Assembly: GCF_014645835.1 (NCBI RefSeq)
Contig: NZ_BMMM01000002.1
Coordinates: 567,233-631,232, forward strand
Reading direction: 5' to 3'
Origin: Streptomyces albiflavescens
GTDB taxonomy: Bacteria > Actinomycetota > Actinomycetes > Streptomycetales > Streptomycetaceae
Length of the DNA: 64,000 bases
The translations under genes and the position numbers were made by a program. The notes beneath the pieces were generated by a model. That model saw only the letters and a list, made by a program, of their open reading frames with translations, searched no databases and was not told the origin of the DNA. Positions 43,155 to 51,740 of the stretch are shown here, one piece after another (position 1 is the first letter of the stretch; the number at the start of each line of letters is the position of its first letter).

Positions 43155-44705
43155 ATGACCGGAGCAATCTCAAGCGATCGACGCCGCTTTCTCACCGCAG
43201 GGGCCGCCGTGCTCGGCGCCGCCGCCTCCGCCCAGCTGTGGCTGCCCAGCGTCGCGCGCGCGGCCGAAACACCGCTGCCCGACGGCGTGTTCACGCTCGG
43301 TGTCGCCTCCGGTGACCCGTTGCCCGACGGCATCGTGCTGTGGACCCGCCTCGCTCCCGACCCGCTGAACGGCGGCGGCATGCCCGACCGCACGGTTTCG
43401 GTGGACTGGGAGATCGCCGAGGACAGCCGCTTCCGGAAGCCGGTGCGCCGCGGCACCGCCCAGGCGCGGTCCGAGTACGGACACAGCGTGCACGTCGACG
43501 TCCGCGGGCTGCGCCCCGACCGCGCGTACTGGTACCGCTTCCGTGCCGAAGGACAGCTCTCGCCGACCGGCCGCACCCGCACCGCCCCGTACCCGCACAG
43601 CTCGGGCGGCTCCCTGCGGTTCGCGCTCGCCTCCTGCCAGAACTGGCAGAACGGCTACTTCACGCCGTACGCCGACATGCTCGACCAGGACCCCGACTTC
43701 GTCCTCTTCGTCGGCGACTACATCTACGAGTCCAAGCCGGCAGCCACCGCCGTACGCAAGCACGAGGGCAGCGACGAGCCGTACACCCTCGTCCAGTACC
43801 GCAACCGCTATGCGCAGTACCGCACCGATCCGCACCTCGCGGCGATGCACGCCCATGCCCCCTGGGTGGTCACCTTCGACGACCACGAGGTCGACAACGA
43901 CTTCGCCGGCGAGATCCCGCAGGACCCCGACAAGCAGTCGCACGACGCCTTCGTGGCCCGGCTGACCGCCGCCTACCAGGCGTATTACGAGCACATGCCG
44001 GTCCGGGCCACCGCGATCCCGAACGGGCCGCACATCCAGATGTACCGTCGGCTCGACTTCGGGCGCCTCGCCCGTCTGAACGTGCTGGACACTCGGCAGT
44101 TCCGCAGCAACCAGGCGACCAGCCAGGACGGCGCCGAGGACCCCTCGCTCACCATGCTCGGCGCCGAGCAGAAGGACTGGCTGCTGGATGGCCTGTACAA
44201 GTCGCCGACCCGCTGGAACCTGATCGCCTCGCAGATCATGATGGCCGAGACCGACCTCCAGGTCGGCGAGGGCAAGCTCTGGTACTACGACGCCTGGGAC
44301 GGCTACCAGGTCGAACGCAACGCCCTGATGGAGGAGTTCGCGAGCATCCGCAATCCGGTCGTCCTGACCGGCGACCGGCACCTCACGATGATCAGTGACC
44401 TCAAGGAGGACTTCGCGGACCCGGACTCCGACGTCGTCGGCGCCGAGTTCGTCGGCACCTCCATCTCCAGCGGCGGCGACCAGGACCAAGCAGCCTTCCA
44501 CAAGGAGTGGGACCCGCGGATGGCGGACAACCCGCACTGGAAGTTCATCGACGCCCACCGCGGCTACCACCTCTTCGACATCCGCCGTGACGGCATCGAC
44601 GCCCAGGTGCGCGTCCCGGAGACGGTGCTGCAGCCGGACGCCGCCTCCAGCACGCTGGCCCGGCTGCGGGTCGAGGCGGGGAAGCCGGGCGTACGGCTCG
44701 TATGA
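43155..44705 (+). CDS. phoD: PhoD-family alkaline phosphatase, Tat-exported
   Basis: The 516-aa enzyme has a twin-arginine signal (SSDRRRFLTAGAAVLG, residues about 7-22) ending near ARA. A PhoD N-terminal domain (about 45-135) is followed by the metal-dependent phosphatase domain with ASCQNWQNGYF, FVGDYIYE, TFDDHEVDNDF and LTGDRHL. It releases phosphate from diesters and monoesters outside the cell. ATG at 43155 has AAGGGAG seven bases upstream and gives a standard Tat signal. I could not define PhoP boxes with confidence. The gene's 3' end is tandemly repeated. Confidence 0.93.
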   Translation: MTGAISSDRRRFLTAGAAVLGAAASAQLWLPSVARAAETPLPDGVFTLGVASGDPLPDGIVLWTRLAPDPLNGGGMPDRTVSVDWEIAEDSRFRKPVRRGTAQARSEYGHSVHVDVRGLRPDRAYWYRFRAEGQLSPTGRTRTAPYPHSSGGSLRFALASCQNWQNGYFTPYADMLDQDPDFVLFVGDYIYESKPAATAVRKHEGSDEPYTLVQYRNRYAQYRTDPHLAAMHAHAPWVVTFDDHEVDNDFAGEIPQDPDKQSHDAFVARLTAAYQAYYEHMPVRATAIPNGPHIQMYRRLDFGRLARLNVLDTRQFRSNQATSQDGAEDPSLTMLGAEQKDWLLDGLYKSPTRWNLIASQIMMAETDLQVGEGKLWYYDAWDGYQVERNALMEEFASIRNPVVLTGDRHLTMISDLKEDFADPDSDVVGAEFVGTSISSGGDQDQAAFHKEWDPRMADNPHWKFIDAHRGYHLFDIRRDGIDAQVRVPETVLQPDAASSTLARLRVEAGKPGVRLV

Positions 44706-44824
44706 CGGTGGGGCGCGTACGTGAGCCGGGCGTACGGCTCGTATGACGGTGGGGCGCGTACGTGAGCCGGACGTACGGCTCGTATGACGGTGGGGCGCGT
44801 ACCTGAGCCGGGCTTACGGCTCGA
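44687..44824 (+). repeat. three 41-bp tandem repeats spanning the phoD stop
   Basis: A 41-bp unit beginning GGGCGTACGGCTCGTATGAC is repeated at 44687-44727, 44728-44768 and 44769-44809, with a 15-base partial fourth copy. The first copy contains the phoD stop codon, so the last codons and stop have been copied twice downstream. Confidence 0.9.
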
Positions 44825-44851
44825 GTGAACCGACGCTCAACCCCGAGTGAC

Positions 44852-44879
44852 GCCCTGGGACTCACAGGAGTCCCAGGGC
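44852..44879 (+). terminator. phoD terminator
   Basis: A perfect 12-bp stem (44852-44863 with 44868-44879, arm GCCCTGGGACTC, loop acag) followed by CTTTCTC gives a good intrinsic-terminator shape. Confidence 0.8.
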
Positions 44880-44923
44880 TTTCTCAGTCTGCGCTCAGGA
44901 ATGCTCCTTAACGTCCTCTTACC

Positions 44924-46162
44924 ATGGAGACCGACTGTTCGACCCGCCAGACGACAGCCGCTGAGACGGCTGCACCCGCGCCCCCGCCCGCCGACCCCTG
45001 GGTGCAGCCGATGCCCGCCGGCCCCGGGTTGCAGCCCCTGCCCGCCGGCACCCGGCTGCTGCACATAGGCCCGCACAAGACCGGGACCACGTCGATCCAG
45101 GGCGCGCTGTTCGCCGCGAAGGACGCGATGGCCGAGCACGACGTCGTCTTCCCCGCGCACAGCAGGCACCCCATGGAAGCCGCCCTCGCGGTCTGCGCCC
45201 GGCCCGGCATGATGGGTGACGCCCGGCCCACCGAGGGGCACTGGGGGCGGCTCCTGGACGCGTTGCGCGCCACCGGGAGGCGCACCTCGGTGATCAGCAG
45301 CGAGTTCTTCGCGGACGCGCCCGACGACGAGACCATCGCCCGGATCGTCGACGACCTGGGCCGGGACCGGGTGCACGTCCTGATCACGTTGCGCCCGCTG
45401 GCGAAGATCATGCCCTCGCAGTGGCAGCAGTACGTGCAGAACGGTCTCCGCATGGGGTACGAGGACTGGCTCGACCACATGCTGCGCAAGGCCCCGTACG
45501 AGAAGCCCAACCCGAGCTTCTGGCGCCGGCACCGCCACGACCGGCTCGTGGAGCGCTGGACGCGGGTCGTCGGTGCGGAGAACATCACTGTCGTCGTGGT
45601 CGACGACGGGGACCGCGGCGGTCTGATGCGCACCTTCGAATTCCTCCTCGGGCTGCCCGACGGTCTTCTGGTGGAGGTGCCGGACACGGCGAACCGTTCC
45701 CTCACGCTCGCCGAGGCCGAAATGCTCCGGAAACTCAACATGGAATTCCGCGGCAATGGCCTGCCCGACGAGCTGTATTCCAAGCTGGTGCGCAACGGCG
45801 CGGTCATGCATATGAAGAACACCTGCCGCCCCGCGCCGGACGACGCACGGATCACCACCCCGACCTGGGCCCTGGAGGCGGCGGCCGGCATCGGCGCGGA
45901 GATGGCCGAGCGGATCGGCACCATGGGCGTACGGGTCCTCGGCGATCCGGCGCTGCTCTCCGTCGTACCCGCGTCGGCGAGCACGGAGCCGGAGCCTGCG
46001 CGCATCGATCCGGAGGTGGCGGCCCACGCGCTGTACGGGGCGCTCGTTGTGGCGGCCGAGGCCCCCGCGCGCCCTGCCGCTCGCACGGTTCACCAGACGG
46101 CGTCCAGGGAACTCGTCAGGGTCCTCGGCCACCGTGTGCTCAAGCGCCTCAAGCGGAGCTGA
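44924..46162 (+). CDS. sulfotransferase-like protein
   Basis: The 412-aa protein has a PAPS-binding 5'-phosphosulfate loop, HIGPHKTGTTSIQGAL (about residues 47-62), and a probable 3'-phosphate motif in ITLRPLAKIMPSQW (about 153). This fits the sulfotransferase fold. The first ~35 residues are Pro/Ala-rich. The acceptor may be a wall glycopolymer or surface glycan, given the TarI- and TagF-like genes downstream (inference). Direct repeats GAGGAGAACACGT follow its stop. Confidence 0.8.
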   Translation: METDCSTRQTTAAETAAPAPPPADPWVQPMPAGPGLQPLPAGTRLLHIGPHKTGTTSIQGALFAAKDAMAEHDVVFPAHSRHPMEAALAVCARPGMMGDARPTEGHWGRLLDALRATGRRTSVISSEFFADAPDDETIARIVDDLGRDRVHVLITLRPLAKIMPSQWQQYVQNGLRMGYEDWLDHMLRKAPYEKPNPSFWRRHRHDRLVERWTRVVGAENITVVVVDDGDRGGLMRTFEFLLGLPDGLLVEVPDTANRSLTLAEAEMLRKLNMEFRGNGLPDELYSKLVRNGAVMHMKNTCRPAPDDARITTPTWALEAAAGIGAEMAERIGTMGVRVLGDPALLSVVPASASTEPEPARIDPEVAAHALYGALVVAAEAPARPAARTVHQTASRELVRVLGHRVLKRLKRS

Positions 46163-46258
46163 GGAGAACACGTGCAAGAGGAGAACACGTACAAGAAACG
46201 TGTGCAGTTACTCACAGCAAATCCGGACAATCCGGTCCGGTTTCCCGAAAGTCGCCTG

Positions 46259-46318
46259 CATGCAAGGTGAATAACCGGTTGCGCGCACATATGCAGCAGA
46301 CAGCGCTCACCTTGCATG
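46259..46318. promoter_or_regulatory. 12-bp inverted repeat upstream of the TarI/TarJ-like gene
   Basis: CATGCAAGGTGA (46259-46270) and TCACCTTGCATG (46307-46318) are perfect inverted copies separated by 36 bases. The second ends 58 bases before the GTG start. The spacing is long for a terminator and better fits two half-sites for a regulator. Confidence 0.4.
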
Positions 46319-46376
46319 GCAGTAACCGTAAGTGGGACCATTCCCAGGTTCCCTGTCGCCCCAAGGTAGGTCACCT

Positions 46377-47876
46377 GTGTCTGAGCACTTTGCCAAGCCC
46401 CGTACCACCGCAGTGATCCTGGCCGGCGGGACCGGTCAGCGCGTGGGTCTGTCGATTCCGAAGCAGCTGCTGAAGATCGCCGGCAAGGCGGTCATCGAGC
46501 ACACGCTGACCACCTTCGAGCGCGCCGACTCCATCGACGACATCATCGTGCTGATGGCCCCCGGCTATGTGCCGGACGTCGAGAAGATCGTCGCGAAGGC
46601 GGGGCTGAAGAAGGTCACCAAGGTGATCGAGGGCGGCTCGACGCGAAACGAGACCACCGAGCGCGCCATCAGCGCCCTGGGGGAGGGGCTGGCCGAGGGT
46701 GAGGACCGCAACGTCCTGTTCCACGACGCCGTGCGCCCGCTGCTGTCCGAGCGCGTCATAGACGACTGCGTCACGGCCCTTGAGCGCTACCAGGCCGTTG
46801 ACGTCGCCATCCCGTCCGCGGACACGATCATCGTGACCCGCACGCACGGCGAGGACGGCGAGTTCATCACCGAGATCCCGGACCGCTCCCGGCTGCGCCG
46901 CGGCCAGACGCCTCAGGCGTTCAAGCTGTCCACCATCCGCCGTGCCTACGAGGTCGCCGCCGGCGACCCCAACTTCCAGGCCACGGACGACTGTTCCGTC
47001 GTACTCAAGTACCTGCCGGACGTGCCGATCCACGTCGTCGCGGGTGACGAGTACAACATGAAGGTCACTCAGCCCGTCGATGTCTTCATCGCCGACAAGC
47101 TCTTCCAACTCGCCTCCACCGCCGCGCCCGAGCAGGCCGACGAGGAGGCCTACCGCGAGCTGCTCACCGGCAAGACCGTGGTGGTCTTCGGCGGTTCGTA
47201 CGGCATCGGCAAGGACATCGCCGAACTCGCCGAGGGCTACGGCGCGAAGACGTACGCGCTGGGCCGCTCGACCACCGGCACGCACGTCGAGAACCCGGAG
47301 GAGGTCGACGACGCGCTGTCCGCGGCGTACGCCGAGACCGGGCGCATCGACTACGTCATCAACACCGCGGGCGTGCTGCGCATCGGCAAGCTCGCCGAGA
47401 CGGACAACGCGACCATCGAGGAAGCGCTGAAGGTCAACTACCTGGCCCCGGTGCAGATCGCCCGCTCCTCGTACAAGTACCTGGCCGAGTCCAAGGGGCA
47501 GCTGCTGCTCTACACCTCCAGCAGCTACACCCGCGGCCGCGCCGAGTACAGCCTCTACTCCTCCACCAAGGCCGCCATGGTGAACCTCACTCAGGCGCTG
47601 TCCGACGAGTGGGCCGGCGACGGCATCCGCGTCAACTGCATCAACCCCGAGCGCACCGCGACGCCGATGCGCACCAAGGCGTTCGGCCAGGAGCCCGCGG
47701 GTTCGCTGTTGTCCTCCGAGGCCGTGGCGCGCACCTCGCTCGACGTCCTCCTCTCCGAGCTCACCGGCCATGTCATCGACGTCCGCCAGCAGGACCCGAC
47801 GGCGGGCGCGGGCAAGGCCTCCGGATTCGAGGCGGCCCTGGCCAGCGTCCTGGATCGCCAGGACGGCGTGGCATAA
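46377..47876 (+). CDS. bifunctional cytidylyltransferase (IspD/TarI-like) + SDR (TarJ-like)
   Basis: The 499-aa protein joins an IspD/TarI nucleotidyltransferase (residues about 8-235; AVILAGGTGQRVG, LFHDAVRPLL, TPQAFKL) to a classical SDR (about 250-490; FGGSYGIGKDIA, NTAGVLRIG, YSLYSSTKAAM). The same order in Haemophilus Bcs1 makes CDP-ribitol from ribulose-5-phosphate, which is the best guess here, although other polyols are possible. GTG at 46377 is chosen for AAGGTAGG six bases upstream. Together with the TagF-like gene it points to a polyol-phosphate wall polymer. Confidence 0.85.
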   Translation: MSEHFAKPRTTAVILAGGTGQRVGLSIPKQLLKIAGKAVIEHTLTTFERADSIDDIIVLMAPGYVPDVEKIVAKAGLKKVTKVIEGGSTRNETTERAISALGEGLAEGEDRNVLFHDAVRPLLSERVIDDCVTALERYQAVDVAIPSADTIIVTRTHGEDGEFITEIPDRSRLRRGQTPQAFKLSTIRRAYEVAAGDPNFQATDDCSVVLKYLPDVPIHVVAGDEYNMKVTQPVDVFIADKLFQLASTAAPEQADEEAYRELLTGKTVVVFGGSYGIGKDIAELAEGYGAKTYALGRSTTGTHVENPEEVDDALSAAYAETGRIDYVINTAGVLRIGKLAETDNATIEEALKVNYLAPVQIARSSYKYLAESKGQLLLYTSSSYTRGRAEYSLYSSTKAAMVNLTQALSDEWAGDGIRVNCINPERTATPMRTKAFGQEPAGSLLSSEAVARTSLDVLLSELTGHVIDVRQQDPTAGAGKASGFEAALASVLDRQDGVA

Positions 47877-47896
47877 TCAGCTAATAGCTTTCTGGA

Positions 47897-47947
47897 ATTC
47901 AGGCCTCTGTGTCTGCGCATTTGCCGCGCATTCACAGAGGCCTGAAT
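47897..47947 (+). terminator. long hairpin between the TarI/J-like and TagF-like genes
   Basis: A perfect 15-bp stem (47897-47911 with 47933-47947, arm ATTCAGGCCTCTGTG) contains an inner TGCGC/GCGCA stem. An AT-rich stretch with TTTTTT follows about 15 bases later and probably includes the promoter of the next gene. Confidence 0.75.
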
Positions 47948-48024
47948 CCGTAAAGTTCTCTTTTTTGCCTTTCATTCACATTTACTACCAAACCGGCACT
48001 CACCCCTCAGGAGCAGGTTTCTCC

Positions 48025-50118
48025 GTGATTTCCACCGCTATTCGCGTTGCACGGGTGGGCAGTGCGGCCGAGCTGGCTGCGGCGGCCCTCATGATGCTGG
48101 GATTCCCCTGCCTGATGCTGGCCGCGCTCCTGCCGAGCGTCGCTGCCTTCGCGGCCGCGGCCGCCGTGACGTACCTGGCGGACCACTATCTGCACCGGCG
48201 CGGCAGCTATCTGATCAACCGTCTCAGCAAGGTGCGGGCCGGTCTGTCCATCAGGTTCCTCATCCGGCAGCTGCTCCTCGTGCTGCTGCTGGCGCGGCTG
48301 GACATGTCCGACCGCATGGTCTTCTACGCGGCCATCGCGTGCTTCCTGGCCTTCTACGGCTTCCAGGCCCCGCACGGCGCGCTGATCACGCTGATCCGGC
48401 TGCGCCGCAAGATGCCCGTCGCCACCCGCAACGTCGACCTGGGGTCGCGCATCCGCATTCCGGACGCGCCCCCGCGCCGTCTGCTGCACCGGTCCGCCGA
48501 GAAGATGCTCCACCTCGACCTCGTCGCGGTCGCCGGTGTGCTCCTCACCGCCGCGACCGACGACGCCGTCTACGGGTTCGCGGGCGTCGCGGTCACGCTG
48601 GTGCTGGCCTTCGGCTACGTCGCCGTGCTGGTCCCGTTCGTGCGCGGAAGGAAGACCCCGCCGAACGCGGAGAAGGTCCTGGCGGCGGTCGACGACTGGC
48701 TGCGTGAGTACCGCCCGGAGACGGTGCTCTACTTCTCGGGCTCCAAGGACTCGGCGTACCAGGTCAACATGTGGCTGGAGACGATGGAGCAGCTGGACAC
48801 CAAGCCGCTGATCATCCTCCGTGAGCGCGCCATCCTGGAGCGCATGGCGCCCACCACCGTGCCGGTCATCTGCGTGCCCGGAGGGGTGCACCTGATGAAC
48901 ATGGACCTGTCCACGGTGCGGGTCGCGCTGTACGCGGCGAACGTCGGCAAGAACATCCACATGCTGCGCGTGCCGACCATCAAGCACGTCTTCATCGGCC
49001 ACGGCGACAGCGACAAGCTCGCCAGCGTCAACCCGTTCAGCAAGGTGTACGACGAGGTGTGGACCGCGGGCCGCGCGGGCCGCGACCGCTACTCCATCGC
49101 CGATGTCGGCGTCCGCGACGACGACATCGTGGAGGTCGGCCGCCCGCAGCTCGCCCCGATCCAGTCCTGGCAGGGCGTGCCCGAGGGCCGTATCCCCACC
49201 ATCCTGTACGCCCCCACGTGGGAGGGCTGGGACGACAACCCCGGCAACACCTCGATCCTGCTCGCGGGCGAGAACATCGTGAAGCGGCTGCTCGCCGCCG
49301 ACCAGCCGGTGCGCGTCCTCTACAAGCCGCACCCCTTCACCGGCACCCGCAGTGCGCAGGCCAAGGCCGCGCACGAGCGGATCACCGCGCTGGTGGAGAA
49401 GGCGGCCGCCGAGCGCGTCGCCGACCAGCGCTTCGCCGCCGACGCCGCTGCGCAGAGCGCGGCCAAGGCCGAGCTGGCCCGCATCGAGGGCCGCATCGCC
49501 GAGCTGTCCGGCTCCGCGGAGGCGGGCGACGAGGCCGAGGCCACCCGCGACGGCATGGTCGACGCGGCGCGGCACGCCGAGGTTGCCCGGCTGCGCGCCG
49601 AGTGGAACGACGCGTACTGGCGCTCCTTCGGCACCGCGGAGCACCGCGTCATCACGGGCGCCGAGCCGCGCCTGTACGACTGCTTCAACGTCTCCGACGC
49701 GATGGTCTCGGACATCTCCAGCGTGGTCTCCGACTTCATCGCGAGCGGCAAGCCGTACGCGGTCACGGACTCCGCGGAGCTCGGCGTCGAGGAGTTCAAA
49801 CGGCAGAACACCGCGGTGCGCGCCGCCGTGATCCTGTCCAACTCGGCCGGCGAGCTGGGCGAGTTGCTCGCCGCGGTGACCGACCCGGCCTCCGACGCGC
49901 AGGACGCCGACCGCCAGGAGCTGAAGCGGTATCTGCTCGGCCCCGACGAGCCGGCGTCGATCGACCAGTTCAACTCCGCGGTGCGGGAGCTGGCGCGGAA
50001 GGCCGAGCGGCGCAACCTCGGCCAGGAGAGCGGTACTTCGGCCGCCGTGGACCTGGCGACCGCGTTGCCCGGCCAGCGGGTGACCGGCGACACGGACGGT
50101 GCGTCGGTCACGGGCTGA
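48025..50118 (+). CDS. CDP-glycerol:polyol glycerophosphotransferase (TagF-like) with membrane N-terminus
   Basis: The first ~215 residues of this 697-aa protein contain about five membrane segments. The C-terminal part is a TagF/TarL-type transferase with GHGDSDKLASVNPFSKVYD (about residue 327), LYAPTWEGWDDN, VLYKPHPF and FNVSDAMVSDISSVVSDF. A coiled Ala/Glu-rich insertion (about 450-520) interrupts the catalytic domain. It should polymerise polyol-phosphate units of an anionic wall polymer from a CDP donor. GTG at 48025 follows CAGGAG by 11 bases. Confidence 0.85.
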   Translation: MISTAIRVARVGSAAELAAAALMMLGFPCLMLAALLPSVAAFAAAAAVTYLADHYLHRRGSYLINRLSKVRAGLSIRFLIRQLLLVLLLARLDMSDRMVFYAAIACFLAFYGFQAPHGALITLIRLRRKMPVATRNVDLGSRIRIPDAPPRRLLHRSAEKMLHLDLVAVAGVLLTAATDDAVYGFAGVAVTLVLAFGYVAVLVPFVRGRKTPPNAEKVLAAVDDWLREYRPETVLYFSGSKDSAYQVNMWLETMEQLDTKPLIILRERAILERMAPTTVPVICVPGGVHLMNMDLSTVRVALYAANVGKNIHMLRVPTIKHVFIGHGDSDKLASVNPFSKVYDEVWTAGRAGRDRYSIADVGVRDDDIVEVGRPQLAPIQSWQGVPEGRIPTILYAPTWEGWDDNPGNTSILLAGENIVKRLLAADQPVRVLYKPHPFTGTRSAQAKAAHERITALVEKAAAERVADQRFAADAAAQSAAKAELARIEGRIAELSGSAEAGDEAEATRDGMVDAARHAEVARLRAEWNDAYWRSFGTAEHRVITGAEPRLYDCFNVSDAMVSDISSVVSDFIASGKPYAVTDSAELGVEEFKRQNTAVRAAVILSNSAGELGELLAAVTDPASDAQDADRQELKRYLLGPDEPASIDQFNSAVRELARKAERRNLGQESGTSAAVDLATALPGQRVTGDTDGASVTG

Positions 50119-50136
50119 CCGAGTCCGGATGCGTGC

Positions 50137-50178
50137 ATGGGCATGACCCCGAGGAGCACTCCTCGGGGTCATGCCCAT
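50137..50178 (+). terminator. strong terminator after the TagF-like gene
   Basis: A perfect 19-bp stem (50137-50155 with 50160-50178, loop gcac) is followed by TTTCTT. It is the longest perfect stem noticed in the window. Confidence 0.9.
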
Positions 50179-50374
50179 TTCTTACGCTTCTCACGTTTTC
50201 TCTTACGTGCTTCTGCCAGCCTTCACTGTGAGACCACCCGCCATTTCCTGTGAGCTGGGTCACTAAGTGAGCGGCTGCGGGCAACCCGTACGTACTTTCA
50301 GTCGTCTTCTAGGTAGCGATTGAGGTGATAAGGGGGAAATGTTCCAGTGACACTTCCCGTTACGAGGGGGAAAT

Positions 50375-51562
50375 GTGACGCAACCTGATGTGACCGTCAT
50401 CATCGGGGCGTACGAAGCGATGCCGTACCTGGTCAAGTGCCTGGAATCCGTGGAGAACCAGACGCTCGACGCGGCACGGATCGAGGTGATCGCGGTCGAC
50501 GACGGGTCGACGGACGGCACGGGGGAGTATCTGGAGAAGTTCGCCGAGCGGGCGGCGATGGCCGTCACCGTGATCAGACAGCCGAACTCGGGCGGCCCCA
50601 GCGGCCCGCGCAACGTCGGGCTGGGCAAGGCACGCGGACGCTATGTCTTCTTCCTCGACGCCGACGACTACTTCGGCCCCGAGGCGCTGGAGCGCATGGT
50701 CGCGATGGCCGACGAGCAGGCTACGGACGTGGTGCTCGGCAAGGTCGTCGGGGTCAACAGGACGGCCCCGAAGTCGATGTGGGGCAAGACCCGGCCCCGT
50801 ACCGACGTCTTCTCCTCGAACATCAAGTTCACGCTCAGCGCGCAGAAGCTCTTCCGCCGCGAGCTGCTCACGCGGCACGGCATGCAGTTCGACGAGTCAC
50901 TGCAGACCGGCGAGGACGCCCTGTTCACGATGGAGGCCTACCTCCGCGCCGACGGCGTCTCCGTGATCGCCGACTACGAGTGCTACTACCTGGTCGGGCG
51001 CGACGACGGCAAGCACGTGACCAAGAGCGGGGGTTACACCCTGCGCTTCGACTCCGCCCGCGCCCTGATGGGCCTGATCGCCGAGCACGTGCCTGCCGGT
51101 CCGCGCCGCGACGCGCTGATGATCCGCCCGTTACTCATCACCCTGCTCCCGCAGTTCGGCCCCGGATTCCTCAAGCAGAGCGAGAAGGTCCGGCGCCACA
51201 GACTGGAGCTGGCCAAGCCCATGTTGGACGCCTATTGGCACGAGGGTGTCGCCTCGCGCCTCAAGGTCCACGAGCGGCTGCGCCTGCACCTCGTGGCGCA
51301 GGGCCGGGGCGATCTCCTTGTCGACGTACTGGAGTTCATCAAGGCGAAGAAGGCTCCCGAGGTCCTGCTGGAGTCCCGCGGCCGCAAGGCCTTCCTCGCC
51401 TACCCGCACTTCCGTGACCCGAGCGCCGGCATCCCGGACAGCTGGTACGTACCGACGACTCGCGAGACGGTCACCATCGAGGGCTTCAAGCCGCGCACCA
51501 CGCGTTTTTCACGGCTGCGGCGGGTGGCCCGGCGGGTGTTGGGGGCGCGGCGCGCGGCGTGA
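50375..51562 (+). CDS. family 2 glycosyltransferase
   Basis: The 395-aa GT-A enzyme has TVIIGAYEAMPYL, VDDGSTDGTGEYL, RNVGLGKARGRYVFFLDADD (DxD about residue 91) and a C-terminal ~150-residue helical region with a basic tail (RLRRVARRVLGARR). This layout resembles Streptomyces transferases that decorate or prime teichoic-like polymers. GTG start after GAGGGGG. It sits downstream of the TagF-like gene but has its own upstream region with GTCACTAAGTGAG-type sequence. Confidence 0.88.
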   Translation: MTQPDVTVIIGAYEAMPYLVKCLESVENQTLDAARIEVIAVDDGSTDGTGEYLEKFAERAAMAVTVIRQPNSGGPSGPRNVGLGKARGRYVFFLDADDYFGPEALERMVAMADEQATDVVLGKVVGVNRTAPKSMWGKTRPRTDVFSSNIKFTLSAQKLFRRELLTRHGMQFDESLQTGEDALFTMEAYLRADGVSVIADYECYYLVGRDDGKHVTKSGGYTLRFDSARALMGLIAEHVPAGPRRDALMIRPLLITLLPQFGPGFLKQSEKVRRHRLELAKPMLDAYWHEGVASRLKVHERLRLHLVAQGRGDLLVDVLEFIKAKKAPEVLLESRGRKAFLAYPHFRDPSAGIPDSWYVPTTRETVTIEGFKPRTTRFSRLRRVARRVLGARRAA

Positions 51563-51740
51563 GCCGTACGTCCGCTGCGGTCGGCTGACGGCCGATGCCG
51601 ACCGCCCGTCGGCTGACGGCTGATGGCCGACCGCCCCTCGGCGGCCGCGTCCGGGGACTGGACCGGCGGGCGTCGGCCCGCCCTCTTCGCGTAGATTGCC
51701 AGGCGGGGCACCCGGATCGACGCGAGGGGACACACAGCAG

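Noticed and set aside
42980..43155. Possible PhoP boxes before phoD (two GTTCAA words).
   Set aside because: The words are not in the 11-base direct-repeat spacing expected of PhoP sites.
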